From positions 230,343,672 through 230,407,671 of the forward strand of contig OW240912.1 of assembly GCA_933207985.1 (NCBI GenBank): DNA of 64,000 nt, given 5' to 3'. Made by a program: the position numbers and the translations under genes. How positions within the stretch are numbered: the stretch's first letter is position 1; every line of letters starts with the position of its first letter. Source of the DNA: Pelobates cultripes. Lineage: Eukaryota; Chordata; Amphibia; Anura; Pelobatidae. Below are positions 10,509-22,062 of this stretch, piece after piece. The notes under the pieces are model-generated. The model did no database searches, was not told the origin of the DNA, and saw only the letters and a program-made list of their open reading frames with translations.

Positions 10509-12530
10509 TCACACTTGTCCCAGCGTGAGAGTGGAGGCGTTAGTTGGAAGGAGTCTCAGGCAAGTCTGTAACCAGAGGCCAGAGTCTTGATATGTCATTA
10601 TATTACCCCAAGTTCTCAAGAATTTCTCCATGAATTTCTGATAGTTGATATGTGAGGCAATTTCAGTCCACTTAGGGATTGCCTCAGATCTCCATTTTCT
10701 CGCCAAACAGACTTTGGTGGCCATTAACTCTGTGGCTGCTAACTCTGGCTTGGTGTATCGCCTTGTGGTATCTATCCAGGTCCGGTAGGTTCCTCCCTCT
10801 TTTTTCCCTGCTTTGTGTTAACAAGGCGTACTCTAATCTGGGTCGAGAATATGACCAGATGAAGTTTGTAATGCTAGATTTAATTGTGTTAAAGAAATTG
10901 TTTGGTATTACTATCGGTAGTGTCTGGAGAAGGTATAGTATACATGGGAGTATGTTCATCTTAACTATGTTTGCTCTGCAAAACCAGCCCCAGCATGGTT
11001 TGTGCCAATTCTTTAAATCTGCTTGAATGGCTTCCAGTAATGGGGGAAAGTTTAGATCGTATGTCAGAGTTAGGTCGGTCAGAAGGTGGACCCCCAGATA
11101 TGTGATGGATTTTTTGGCCCATGTGAAGTGAAATGACTGTTGGAGATGGTTATTTAATGAGTTGGTTGTATATATTAGTAAGAGTTCACATTTGGATAGA
11201 TTGGCTTGGAAATTTGAGATTTTCCCATATTCATCCATTTCCTGCATTCTGTTTGGTATTGTGGATAATGGGTTTGAGATTGTGAATAGAAGGTCATCGG
11301 CGAAAGCCGTGACCTTGTATTCCATATGATTAATTTTAAATCCCTGAATTTGGTGGTTGTCTCTAATTCCCTGAAGGAACGGTTCGAGGACTAGAATGAA
11401 TAAGAGGGGGGAGAGTGGACAACCCTGCCTGGTACCGTTTGTTATCTGAACCGGTTGTGATAGTTGGCCATTGATGTGTAATCGCGCTGTCGGCGCAGAG
11501 TATATTGCATGTAGCCATTCTTGCCATCTGTGACCAAAGCCCAGGTGTTTCAGTGTTTGGAAGATGAGTGCCCAATTCAACCTATCAAATGCCTTTTCGG
11601 CATCAATTGCGAGTAACGTGCTAAGTTGTTTGTGTTTCTGAGCCCAGTGCATTAAAATTATAATTTTTGTGGTATTATTTTTGGCTTCTCTACCTGGGAC
11701 AAATCCCACTTGATCTTGGTGTATAAATTTTGGGAGGAGGGGTTTTAGTCTGGTGCCATTAATTTTGTTAGGATTTTTAGATCTATGTTGATGAGTGAGA
11801 TTGGCCAATAGCTTCCACACGCCTCTGGGTCTTTCCCTGGTTTGGGAATTAGTGCTATGGTGGCATCTAGGGCAGATTTGGGTATGTTTGAAGCCAATGA
11901 TTATGTGTTGAATGCGTTGATGAATGGTTTGGCCAGTGTTTTGGCAAGTAGCTTATAGTATTTGCCTGTGAAACCATCCAGGCCTGGGCTTTTGCCCAGT
12001 GGGATGGAGCGTACAGTTTGTAGGAATTCGTCAATCGTGATAGGGTCTTCTAAAAAGGTAACATCATTTATTGGGAGTGTATTCTTGATTCTGGAATTGA
12101 GAAAGTTCGTTATGTCTTCTGAAGTTGGTGGTGTGTGGTTTAAGTTGTATAAATGTGTGTAGAATTTATGAAAGGCCTTCAGAATGTCTGGCATTTGTTG
12201 TGTTGTTGATCGTCTTGTTTGATAGTCGAGATGAACGTGGATTGTTTCTCCTGTTTAAGGGATGTTGCCAGGGGTCTCCCCGCTTTGCCCCTTTGGGAGT
12301 AGTAGGTGTGTTCAGTGAGTTTTAATTTGCGTTTGGCGTGAAGGTGGCGAAGCGTGTTCAGTTCTGTACGTTTAGATAGCAATTTAGTATAGTTATCCAG
12401 GGATTGGGTTGTTTGGTGCTTGTTTTCTAGTGTTTTAATGTCCTTGATTAATTGTTCTACTACTTGGGCTTTTTTGTGTTTGGCGGAGGCTGCTAATCTA
12501 ATTAGATCTCTAAGTGTACATTGCTAATTT
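10509..12530 (-). pseudogene. L1 ORF2 reverse transcriptase relic
   Basis: The best-kept frame (11820-10684) has the L1-clade RT motifs in order: DQVGFVPGR, LLAIDAEKAFDRLNW, NGTRQGCPLSPLLF and TAFADDLLF. Upstream, in other frames, are the ORF2 linker (YYSQRGKAGRPLA, about 12305-12267) and the RT entry region (GKSPGLDGFTGKYYK, 12194-11901). A C-terminal piece in another frame (10724-10509) reads AIPKWTEIASHINY, with sequence missing between it and the RT. The YADD-box equivalent FADD is intact, but frameshifts and deletions make the gene non-functional. ORF2 supplies the endonuclease and RT for target-primed reverse transcription. Confidence 0.85.
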
Positions 12531-12544
12531 GCTTCTCCTGTTCC

Positions 12545-12862
12545 AAAAGCTTTTCTTTTAACCCCCCCTATTTCTTCCTTTACTTCTGAGATATGCGTGA
12601 CAAAGTAATTCTTCATTTTGATGTACAAGTTGCCCAGAGCTGCCACTAAGCTCTCTTGAGAAACAGGTTTAACTGCTCCTGTGGTACCACTTTCATTGTG
12701 AGTAGTTAATAATGTACCAGTTTTCGTGCCTGGGGATAATGAACCTCTTGAAGGTCTTGTGGCAGGAGCAGAAGCTTTAGGGGAGTAAAGGGTATTTATG
12801 GCCTTTATTAATTATTGTTTTCCCTCCTCTGAGGATTTCTCTTTCTTAAGACCCATTTTTGT
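12545..12862 (-). pseudogene. L1 ORF1 N-terminal relic
   Basis: Starts MGLKKEKSSEEGK on the minus strand and continues, after an early stop, as ASAPATRPSRGSLSPG and a weak coil-forming segment (KMKNYFVTHISEVKEEI). This resembles the disordered N-terminus and coiled-coil start of L1 ORF1 proteins. It is followed almost directly by ORF2 linker sequence, so ORF1's RRM and C-terminal domains and ORF2's endonuclease were lost in one deletion. Confidence 0.6.
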
Positions 12863-12899
12863 TTTAGAGCCTTTTAATCAGCCTAAGATTGGTATTATA

Positions 12900-13955
12900 C
12901 TGATTTTATCTGACTCCCTCTTTAACAATTTGCTGTTACAATGACTCCTTTTCTTTATATACTACGGTTCTCAGTCAAACCGTCTAAGGGTTAAATCTCA
13001 AAACACTTTAACCTGCAGTTGTACACCAGACAAAAGTGTAAAGTGGCTGCTTAGGGGGAGATTGACTAAGCAGTATACTCTTTGCTATGAAAGAAATTGG
13101 TTGAAGCCAGGATTAAGTTTCAACGCGTTTTAACCCAGCCAAACACTTAAACCTACAGCTGTGCTTCATGCAGGAATGTAACATAACTGCTTGGGATACT
13201 ATTAACAAATTAGCCTTCTTTTTACTAAAAGAAAAGATTGGTTAGAGTTAGGATTAAACCTCAAGACGCAATTACCTCCAGAGATATTCCAAACACTTTT
13301 AAACCTTCTGCTATGTTCAGAGCCGAAGTGCAAAATAACTGCTTAGGGTAATATCAGCTAAGCAGTATACTTTCTGTTATGGCAGAGGTTAATTAACATC
13401 AGAGTTAAATCTCAATACACATTGACCTTTAGATATATTCAAAAAACTGCAACCTGCAGCTATATTTCATGCTGGACTTCATATAGAAATGTTATATAAC
13501 TGCTTAAAGTAAAATTGACAAATAAGTAACTCTTTGCTCAGAGTAATACTTACAAAACAATATGCTCCTTGTTGTATAAGAAGTTGGTCAAATTCAGGGT
13601 TAAAACTCCATACACGCTAACCACCAGATATTTTCCATACAGTTTAACCTCCAGGTTTAACCCCTTTAGGACCAGACTTCTGGAATAAAAGGGAATCATG
13701 ACATGTCACACATGTCATGTTTCCTTAAGGGGTTAATCCAAGCAGGAGTGAGAAAAAAAAAGCTGTTTAGGGTGGTATCTACTAACCAGTATACTATGTT
13801 GCCGTAAAAGATTTTGGTTAAAGTTAGGGTTAGATCTCAGGAAACTTTCACCACCAGGTATGTTCCAGCATTATGTTAACCAACCGCTATAATCCAAACA
13901 AGAATGTAAAGTGGCTGCTTAAGGTGATACTGACCAAGCAGTAAACTATTTACTA
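12900..13955. repeat. Degenerate ~145-bp tandem repeat
   Basis: Diverged tandem units share TAAGCAGTATACT, a GGTTAAA(G)TCTCAA segment, CTGCAGCTAT and AACTGCTTAGGG. Copies are recognisable near 13069, 13205, 13358, 13559, 13777 and 13938. The array resumes at about 14745-14850 after an inserted element, and one unit carries the 72-bp MITE at 13657. Confidence 0.7.
13657..13736. mobile_element. 72-bp TTAA-flanked micro-MITE
   Basis: CCCCTTTAGGACCAGAC...TTTCCTTAAGGGG, flanked on both sides by TTAA (13657-13660 and 13733-13736). The core is 72 bp and includes TTCTGGAATAAAAGGGAATC. A second copy with a core of the same length lies at 16484-16563. TTAA targeting with a CCC start suggests a piggyBac-like source. 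Confidence 0.8.
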
Positions 13956-14735
13956 TTAACCCCTTCAGGACGTAGTCAATAGTACATGTTCTGATCAAAA
14001 CAAAATGTAAACAAAAACTGGTATTTGCGGTATATGTCTGTTCAACTGTAATTCACCTCTTTCATATTAAGTGAACCCACACTTATTATATATCATTTTG
14101 TTCAGGAGAAACTGGGCTATAATTTCTCATGAACTATTCATATTTGAAACATAATTTATTATGAATAAGATTTAAAAAACTGTGAGAAATTAAGATTTTT
14201 TAAAAATAAATTGTAGACATTTTAGCTGTAAATGTCATAATACCATTAGCTTTAACTGAACCCCCCCCCCCCACATATTTGGATTCAACAAAGTCTCACG
14301 ACTGTTTTTAACAGTTAACAGTTTTTATGGTGTTTTGGGAAGTTAAAGGGTCAAATATAGCACATTCCATTTTTCATTTTTTTCAAATTGAATTTCGCCA
14401 GGTTGGTTATGTTGCCTTTGAGACCGTGTGGTAGCCCAGGAATGAGATTAACCCCCATGATGGCATACCATTTGCAAAAGTAGACAACCCAAGGTATTGC
14501 AAGTGGGGTATGTCCAGTCTTTTATAGTAGCCACTTAGTCACAAACACTTAATATATGTACTTATATTAACATTAAAATACATTACGGATCATGTTACAT
14601 ATATATAAGATGTATATATATTAGATATTAGATACATCTAATTTATTTTAAAACATGTTTAATTTTTATTTTTTTTTACTTTCCCACCAGCAGGGGGACT
14701 GTCTGACATTTCGGGACGGCATAGAACTCCCTAAT
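13956..14735. mobile_element. Degenerate TTAA-type element within tandem array
   Basis: Starts TTAACCCCTTCAGGACG and contains TAGCCACTTAGTCACAAACAC, AAGTAGACAACCCAAGG, CCCAGGAATGAGATTAAC and AACAAAGTCTCACGAC. These are segments shared with the element at 18.5-20.4 kb. No clear matching right terminus is seen, so the right border (about 14735) is set by where the surrounding tandem repeat resumes. Contains a C run at 14262-14273. Confidence 0.6.
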
Positions 14736-14744
14736 GGCAAATCA

Positions 14745-14850
14745 GGGTTAAATCTCACAGTACTTCAGCCTACAACTATATAACAGGGGTGTAGGGTAAT
14801 TATTTGTGGTAGATTTGACTAAGCAGTATTAGAAAGCGTTTAGTTCAGTA
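14745..14850. repeat. Resumed ~145-bp tandem repeat
   Basis: GGGTTAAATCTCACAG, CAACTATATAACAGG and GACTAAGCAGTATTAG match the array at 12.9-13.95 kb, showing that the intervening element inserted into the array. Confidence 0.65.
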
Positions 14851-14929
14851 AACCTCATTACTGTTTGCGTATTTCTCCACCACTTCCACCACATTTAACC
14901 TGACAACATTATTCCCTTATTGTGCTCAA

Positions 14930-16038
14930 TATATATATGCTTAATAATATAATTTCTATGCGGCTGACACACAAATCTATCTGTCCTCTCTTTATCGCTC
15001 CCCGTCCCACTTGACTAGTGTCTCTGACTGCCTCTCTGCTATTTCTAACTGGATGGCTGCCCACTTCCTTAAACTCCTTAAACTGGACCAAAACTGAAAT
15101 TCTGGTCTTTCCTCCCTCAAGTGTTGCTACTCCTGTGTCTGTCTCCCTCCATGTCAGAGGTGCTAACATCAGCACCACCATGCAGGCTCACTGTCTAGGT
15201 GCTCTCTTTGACTCCGACCTCTCCTTCAGGCCTCATGTTCAGTCTATTGCCAAATCCTGCCGCTTCCATCTCAAAAACATTGTGCACATCCGACCCTACT
15301 TAACGCAGGATGCGACTACGGTGCTGGTCCATTCCACTGTCCTTTATCGCCTTGACTACTGTAATCCACTTCTCAGTGGTTTTACGTGCTCCCAACTTGT
15401 GCCGTTACAGTCCATAATGAATGCGGTGGCGAGGATCATCTTCCTGTCTGCCCGCACCGCCCACTCCTCGGTCCCTACATTGGCTTCCTGTAAGATATAG
15501 GGCTCAATTTAAAAGTCTGGTTCTTGCTTTCAAATCTCTACACAATGCTGCTCCCAACTATCTATCCTCCCTAATACACAAGTGTGTCCTGTCTAGGCTC
15601 TGCTGAAGACTTAGTCTATTTTCTGTCCGTAATCCCACCTCTGATGCTCGCCTTCAAAACTTCTCCAGGGCTGCACCGTTCCTGTTGAACTCACTTCCCT
15701 ACTCTGTTAGATGCTCACCCAGTCTCGACTCCTTCAAAAAATCATTAAAAACCCACTTCTTTATAAAAGCATATCAATTAAACTGTTACTAGCTCACGAC
15801 TGATTCCTCTTCTGCAACTGTCACTAGTTTAATACTATCCTTACCTTTTGTGTCACTTTACCCCACTCCCTCTAGCATGTAAGCTCATTGAGCAGGGCCC
15901 TCAACCCTTCTGTTCCTGTGTGTCCAACTTGTCTGGTTACAACTACATGTTTGTTCGTCCACCCACTGTAAAGCACTGCGGAATTTGTTGGGGCTATATA
16001 AATATTAACATAATAATAATAATGATAATAATAAGGAA
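14930..16038 (+). mobile_element. L2-like LINE, truncated copy
   Basis: Shares RT C-terminal coding sequence and 3' UTR with the L2 copy at 41.9-43.5 kb, including AAGCTCATTGAGCAGGGCCC and TGTAAAGCACTGCGGAATTTG. It ends in an ATAATAATAATGATAATAATAA microsatellite-like tail, the usual form of L2 3' ends. The 5' truncation lies just before the RT catalytic box. Confidence 0.85.
14951..15785 (+). pseudogene. L2 reverse transcriptase C-terminal relic
   Basis: Starts at the catalytic box, which reads FYAADTQIYLS where the copy at 42.45 kb has [11 protein letters not shown]. One of the two catalytic aspartates has become alanine. The frame continues through [43 protein letters not shown] and WLPVRYRAQFKSLVLAFKS, with frameshifts and stops (for example near 15500 and 15605). 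It lacks the endonuclease and most of the RT and is not functional. Confidence 0.85.
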
Positions 16039-16483
16039 GAAAAAAAAAAAGCGAGTTTACAAACAGAATCTTATCTAAGCTGTCAGCAGTCCCAGGTGTA
16101 AGATTAAGTAGATGCTCCAGATAGATCTTGCTTTTGCTAAACCTGTGTTTTGCTGGAGGTTTAAAATTTATGTGACCTGCAGTCTTCTAGCAGCATTCCT
16201 TAGCTGCCATGGTGTGCTGCCTCCAAGCTGTTTCAGCATTTCCCATTACTGACCCCTCCTCTTTGCATGCAACGTCAGCACATCCTATGTTGACGCCCTT
16301 AAAAACATGACTGATTTTAAGTTAGACACTGAATGGTATTAACCGAGTTGTGCTCATTTATGTAAAATTACCAAATTGCCATTAGTAAAGAATGGCAAGT
16401 CTAATTGAAATCTGAACATTTTCACAGAATGTTGTCCATCTGGACTAAATTCAGTATTTAGTGAATAAACACTAAGGATTTCT
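16039..16483. other. No gene recognised
   Basis: Spacer between the L2 tail and the micro-MITE. No coding motif or repeat end recognised. Confidence 0.4.
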
Positions 16484-16563
16484 TTAACCCCTTAAGGACA
16501 CAACTTCTGGAATAAAAGGGAATCATGATGGGATATTTCCGTCATGTGTCCTTAAGGGTTTAA
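16484..16563. mobile_element. 72-bp TTAA-flanked micro-MITE
   Basis: TTAA then CCCCTTAAGGACACAAC...GTGTCCTTAAGGGT then TTAA. The core is 72 bp and includes TTCTGGAATAAAAGGGAATC, as in the copy at 13657. The terminal inverted repeat CCCCTTAAGGACAC is nearly perfect here. Confidence 0.85.
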
Positions 16564-17885
16564 TGCTTTGTTTTGCACAAATATAATCTCTTTACCATGC
16601 TTTAATGTGCATATATTTTTCCTATTTTACTCTGGTTAAACTGAAGCCTAGGCACTTGCAAGAGGAAAATTCAGAAAAATCCCTCAATCTGCCTTGCTTT
16701 ACTTCGCTAATTCACTCAAATAAAAAACAAAACAATTTGTGAACCTATTCTAATAAAGAGAAGTTATTGCTAGTGTGTTCCCTTGGAAACTCAAATAATA
16801 TTTTCTACTTACTGCATACTGATTTCTGGATGTACATTCAGGTATATAGAATCATAGATCATTATATGCGAAAAGAAAAACATTTATTAACAATACATTT
16901 TAACAGAACATATGAAAAAAAAAAAACGATTAGATTCATAATCTCAAAATTATAATAATTTAATAAAATAGTCTTTGATTTGATTTATTTGGTTATACTA
17001 GATTAGAGGGTGCCAGAGTCATCTTTATCTGCTTCAAGAACAAAACAAAGTTTGTTTGTGGATTATAACATATGAAATGGCATTAATAAGACATTTAAGG
17101 ACATCATACTTATTTTCCTTTGTACACGCATAATATGAGCTCACAGGCAAAAGTATTATTATGGTGCAATTGTCTAAATAATATATTCCACATCTGTTGC
17201 TATATTCCACCTTGAGAACAGAGATCGATGAAACGTGTATATCTTAAAAGAGCTTGTGAGAGCTGCAGTGCTTATGAACTACAGCCTTTGCAAGCAATAC
17301 CCTTTTTCCCTGGAAGAGACTACGTCTCAACATTGGGAAATTGCCTATTAGAGAGTTTACATTGAAAAACATCTGAAACTTCCCCTCAATGCATGTGTGC
17401 GCGAGATTTGGCTCATGAGCACGCACGCTCTGAAGAGCATTTGCTTCTGAGATTTGAGAATGAGGTATGCAGGAGAAGGCAGGTGCTCTCAAGTAGAGAA
17501 CACCTGCCACTTCCGTTAGCTCAGGGAAGCTAACAGAAGAACCTAGAAACCTTCCTGGATGTTTGATTAATTATCAATTTATTATAACTGTGACAATTTT
17601 CTCATAGGAATCTGCACTTTTATGAAGTGCCATTGAAATAGAATATCCATCACCCTTAAAGCACTTTAAAATAATTTAAAGGTAGTCCTTTAAGAGAGAG
17701 CAGACACATTTTGGTTATTAAAGTTTAATTGCTCACTAACAGCCACAATAGAATAACAAATTCCGCCACTATTTATTTATTAGTCTTATATTAGTCTTTA
17801 TTTATTAGTCTTTATTGTATACAGTATTAGTACATTAGTTTGCCAACCTATTACCATGTGACTTCATTTGTCTGACACACATATT
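16564..17885. other. AT-rich DNA, no gene recognised
   Basis: Only short open frames without recognisable motifs. A small GC-richer segment at 17390-17520 has no evident identity. Confidence 0.4.
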
Positions 17886-17889
17886 GAGG

Positions 17890-18280
17890 TAATTTATATA
17901 TAGTAAGGGGGCGTCTTATACACGTGTTTTTCCATGTATAAGATGCCCCCATGTATAAGACGACCCCTATTTTTTGAGCCCAAAATTAAGAAATAAATAT
18001 TTTAAACATCAAATAGAACAACTTCGATATTTTAGAGGTGACTTCTGAGGAGAACAATACACTTCTGATTTCATGCCTCCCCTGTGCTATGGTACTTTGT
18101 GAAGTTAATCGCTATATATAGTGCATGCTGGAAGACTACACCTCCCACAATACAGCAGGTGGTTTAAGGGCATGCTGGGTTATCACAGTAGTATTCCCTC
18201 TGCTCCCTGATCCCCATTCCCTCCCCTTTAAATATAAATCTACATTTTAGACTAAATAGTCTTATACATGGAAAAATAAG
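17890..18280. repeat. Possible short DNA transposon relic
   Basis: TTTTTCCATGTATAAGA near 17928 recurs as an inverted copy (CTTATACATGGAAAAA) near 18260. Between them are GTATAAGACGACCCC and a GACTACACCTCCCACAATACAGC segment. The arrangement suggests a small inverted-repeat element; I could not confirm a target duplication. Confidence 0.35.
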
Positions 18281-18960
18281 TTATTTTGTGAATTGTTGAA
18301 TTATTTGATTGTTTTATTATGCACTTATTTCTCTGCCTATAAATTGTAACTTGTGGTGAATTAGCTTGACAAAGACCCATTTGTGGTTTGAAAAATTGCA
18401 GTGTTCACCTTGTTCCAATACACGTGCCTTTAAGAGCATTGGAGTGTCTGCACCTTATTTCTACTATTAGCAATTTTTATTAACCCCTTTAAGGTCCGGA
18501 CTGTTTTTGAGATGTTGTACATTTGCGAATAGGCCTCTTTTTACACTTTTGTGGTGTTTGTGTTTAGCTGTAATTTTCCGCTCTCTCATTTACTGTTCCC
18601 ATGCAAGTTATATATATATTTTTTTTAGGACAAAGGGGCTTTCTTTACATCCCATTATTTATATAATATCATGTAATTTAATTTATAAAAAATATGATGA
18701 AAAATTTAAAAAAATACATGTTTTTTTACTTTTATTTGAAAAATATTTTACTCATCTACAAAAGCGAACGAAAAAAACTGCTAAATAGATTCAAAATTTA
18801 GTCCTGAGTTTAAAAATACCCAGTGTTTACATGTTTTTTTACAAGTTATAGGGCTATAAGTACAAGTAGGATATTGCGGTTTCAAAACATACATTTTTAA
18901 AATGTATCAGTAGTGACATTGTAACACTATTATTTGTCATAAATCTCTGAATAACACCCC

Positions 18961-19212
18961 ACATGTACAGATTTTTTTTAAAGTAGACAACCCAGGATAT
19001 TCAATATGGGGTATGTCAAGTCTTTTTTAGTAGCCACTTAGTCACAAACACTGACCAAAGTTAGCTTTTATATTTGTTTGTGTGTGTGTGACAAAAGTAA
19101 AAAACAAAATTGAACGCTAATTTTGGCCAGTGTTTGTGACTAAGTGGCTACTAAAAAGGACTGGACAGACCCCATTAGCAAGACCTTGGGTTGTTTTCTT
19201 TTGCAAATGGTA
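18961..19212. repeat. Inverted repeat A
   Basis: The arms are 18961-19070 and about 19120-19212. The core is TAGCCACTTAGTCACAAAC on the left and its complement on the right, extended by GACAACCCAGG. Single copies of the same segment occur at 14.4-14.5 kb and near 8.45 and 8.83 kb. Confidence 0.85.
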
Positions 19213-19305
19213 TGCTATCATGGGGGTAATTCTCATTCCTGGGCTACCATACGCTCTCAAAGGCAACGTAACCAACCTGGCCATTTTCAATGTAAAAATA
19301 TTTTA

Positions 19306-19625
19306 CCCATATATTTGACCCTGTAACTTTCAAAAACGCTATAAAACCTGTACATGGGGGAGTACTGTTATACTCGGGAGACTTTGCTGAACACAAATAT
19401 TAGTGTTTCAAAACAGGAAAAGTATCACAACAAGTATCACAACAATTATATCATCAGTAAAAGTGCTGTTTGTGTGTGAAAAATGCAAAAAAAGTCACTT
19501 TTCACTGTGATATGTTTTACTGTTTTGAATCACTAATATTTGTGTTCAGCAAAGTCTCCCACGTAAAACAGTACCCCCCATGTACAGGTTTTAGGGTGTC
19601 ATAGAAAGTTACAGGGTCAAATACA
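19306..19625. repeat. Inverted repeat B
   Basis: Arms 19306-19440 and about 19501-19625 share TTTGACCCTGTAACTTTC, CTGTACATGGGGG and GACTTTGCTGAACACAAAT with their complements. It directly adjoins the right arm of inverted repeat A. Confidence 0.85.
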
Positions 19626-19679
19626 GTGCTAGCAAATTAAATTCTCTGGACTTTTGGCCTGGGTTGGCAGGCAGGTCCC

Positions 19680-20111
19680 TCAAATTGCAATCAATAAAAT
19701 TACTAAATTATGTAAAAATATTACATAAAATGCACATAGAATTTAAATATATATGCATTTTTATATATTTGAAGTCTACGTATATGTATATAATTATTTA
19801 TGCAATTTTGTATATTTTGTATTATTTTTATTTATATATACATAGATACATATACAATTTTATTCTAAGTGTATTTTGATATAAATATATATATATATTA
19901 ATATTAAAATACAGTTAGAATAAAATTTCATATAGATATATAATTTTTTCATTTAATTTAAATTACATATTATTTGTATTTTACAATACATATATATACA
20001 ATATATGTAATTATATATTTATATATATATATGTGTGTGTAATTTAATTATAAGTGTATTTTTATATTAATACATGTACATATTAATATAAAAATATACT
20101 TAGTATGACAT

Positions 20112-20143
<32 letters not shown>

Positions 20144-20215
20144 TATATCATATAGATGCATTATATGTCTATATATCCAATATATATATATATATATACA
20201 CATATATAATTTTAT
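19680..20215. repeat. AT-rich block with TA microsatellites
   Basis: Almost pure A/T, with alternating TA runs near 19884, 20019, 20109-20139 and 20181. Open frames here are composition artefacts. Confidence 0.85.
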
Positions 20216-20360
20216 CACTCAGTTGAGCGATCACATGGCCCCAGGGGTCCTAATTCACCATGGGAAGACTGTCTGGGCTGCAGGCAGTCTCCTCACACCG
20301 GGAGCACAGCCGGTCGCCGCCGGGGGAATGACGGCGATCGGGTAAGTACATAAGACCGTT

Positions 20361-20425
20361 GTGACGGTTCAGGACCGTCAGTGGTCGGCAATGCTAAAAT
20401 GCCGATGATGGTCCTGAACCGTCAC
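20361..20425. repeat. Subterminal hairpin
   Basis: GTGACGGTTCAGGACC pairs with GGTCCTGAACCGTCAC around a short loop containing ATGCTAAAA. It sits just inside the right end of the TTAA-flanked element, where subterminal structure is common in DNA transposons. Confidence 0.75.
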
Positions 20426-20443
20426 CGGTCCTTAAGGGATTAA

Positions 20444-22062
20444 GCCTTGACTAGCATCATTCTTGTCACAGCACTTTAGTTGCTCAGTATGGGGATTTGA
20501 GGTTGAGTGATCTTACTTTCAATCTTGAACAATCAACATGGAAAAAAATGTTTCCTATACATTATACAGCACTTTCCTAGAAATTACAATAAAATGCAAG
20601 ATTTTTGATGGGAGAACTGCTTTGTATGACTTGTTGATGTTTAACATAAGTAAATAAAAAAAAAACATAAATTTCTACTATACGTTTTAATCTTGCTGTT
20701 TCCATTTACTGTTTCCATGCCTGGATTTTACATTTTCTTTCTAAAAGTCTGAATGACTTCCTACTACGCTGTTAATCAACAGGTCCCCGGAGATACATGA
20801 TATTGATTATTTCAATGTAATGATGTAATGTTGGCATTCCTAATTCAAGCTCTTTGCATCCCATAACACCTTTTGGATTTTTACAACCATCAATTTTAAG
20901 GAGCTTTACAATGACAAATGAGCAGATGACAAAAATGTATAATGATCTTATTGAACAATATGTGTCTGAAATAACTTAGATCAATAAGAGAATTAACTTG
21001 CTTGAAGTCAGTCTTTGTACCGGAGACATTTTAAATAGTTAAAGCACCTAAATAGTCCGTTGATCTATATTCCACATTTTCTAAATTCAAATTAAGAAAC
21101 TAAATATAAATGTCAATAGTATTCCCATTTAGTTGTAAAGCACCAAGGCAATTCACAACTCTGAATACGTTGGATAATAGACTTTAACATTCCTTTTCGT
21201 CCGAATTGCAATTCATCCAAATTTAGGTCGATTTTGGGGTTGTCTGAATTCTGAAACACTGAAGCAGTATCAGACATGTAACTGAACAAATGACTTGCGC
21301 AATGGACAAGTAGCGTCATTTGATTTGTGATTTAGAGATTGTTCATGGCACCAAAAGACATTATTGTGGTTTGAGAACATCCAATAAAATGTTGGTTTTG
21401 TTCACAGATCAAGTGAGAAGTGGCAAATAGAGAGAAAAAAAGAGAAGCAGTAAAAGAAGCTGAACATAAACATATATAATGTTTTACAGACAGAAACAAA
21501 CAAGTAGTGTAGATTGTGAGAAGCATTTCATAAGCTTATTTTCCCACCATGTACAAGTCTACTATGTAAAGGTTTTAACAATATGCACAGTTTTACAGGC
21601 ATCAAGAAACAAACTGACTTAATACAAGACTCAGAGTCTGCCCAGAAATCTCTCATCCAAGAACAGGCCCAAAAACAATTTAATAAATTGACCCCACCAC
21701 ACACATTTCAAGTATTTAGAGGAGTCCATCAAAAGCAGCTGATGTTGAGAATTGAGTGCAAAGTAAGCATGTAATGCAATCAATCTATGCATCTCCTGGT
21801 ACATAGGAACCAGAAAGAGTAAAAAGTAATGTATAAGTTGCAGTGAGAATATCACCAGTGGAAAGAGAGGAAATGGATATTGTCCATTTGTAACCATTGC
21901 TGGTTGGTATAAAATGATCAATGACTGTCCTCATACAACAGTATAATAATCACACTGAATAATATAGTGAGGAAGGGTTCCATACAATAGAGTGGATGAG
22001 TCCAGTCATCACCTTCTGGGTGTAACACACTTACCTGCTCCTTGACTTCATGTATTTATGGT
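20444..22062. other. No gene recognised
   Basis: About 1.6 kb of AT-rich sequence. Short open frames on both strands lack recognisable motifs. Confidence 0.4.

Larger units (their letters stand above)
10300..12870 (-). mobile_element. L1-clade LINE, internally deleted
   Basis: On the minus strand the order is an ORF1 N-terminal piece (about 12862-12545), the ORF2 RT region (12530-10684), an ORF2 C-terminal piece (10724-10509) and a 3' region. That 3' region is purine-rich on the minus strand (10320-10420), as in L1 3' UTRs. ORF1 C-terminus, ORF2 endonuclease and part of the RT C-terminal region are missing, so this copy arose through internal deletions as well as point decay. Confidence 0.8.
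18480..20443. mobile_element. TTAA-flanked, inverted-repeat-rich DNA element
   Basis: The element proper is 18484-20439, flanked by TTAA at 18480-18483 and 20440-20443. Its ends are CCCCTTTAAGGTCCGG on the left and, read inward from the right, TCCCTTAAGGACCGG. These imperfect inverted repeats resemble those of the 72-bp micro-MITEs. No transposase is visible. The interior holds two large inverted-repeat pairs, an AT-rich block and a subterminal hairpin. piggyBac-like is my best guess from the TTAA target and CCC start. Confidence 0.7.

Noticed and set aside
19664..19879. Open frame with Tyr/Ile-rich hydrophobic protein
   Set aside because: Composition artefact of the AT-rich block.
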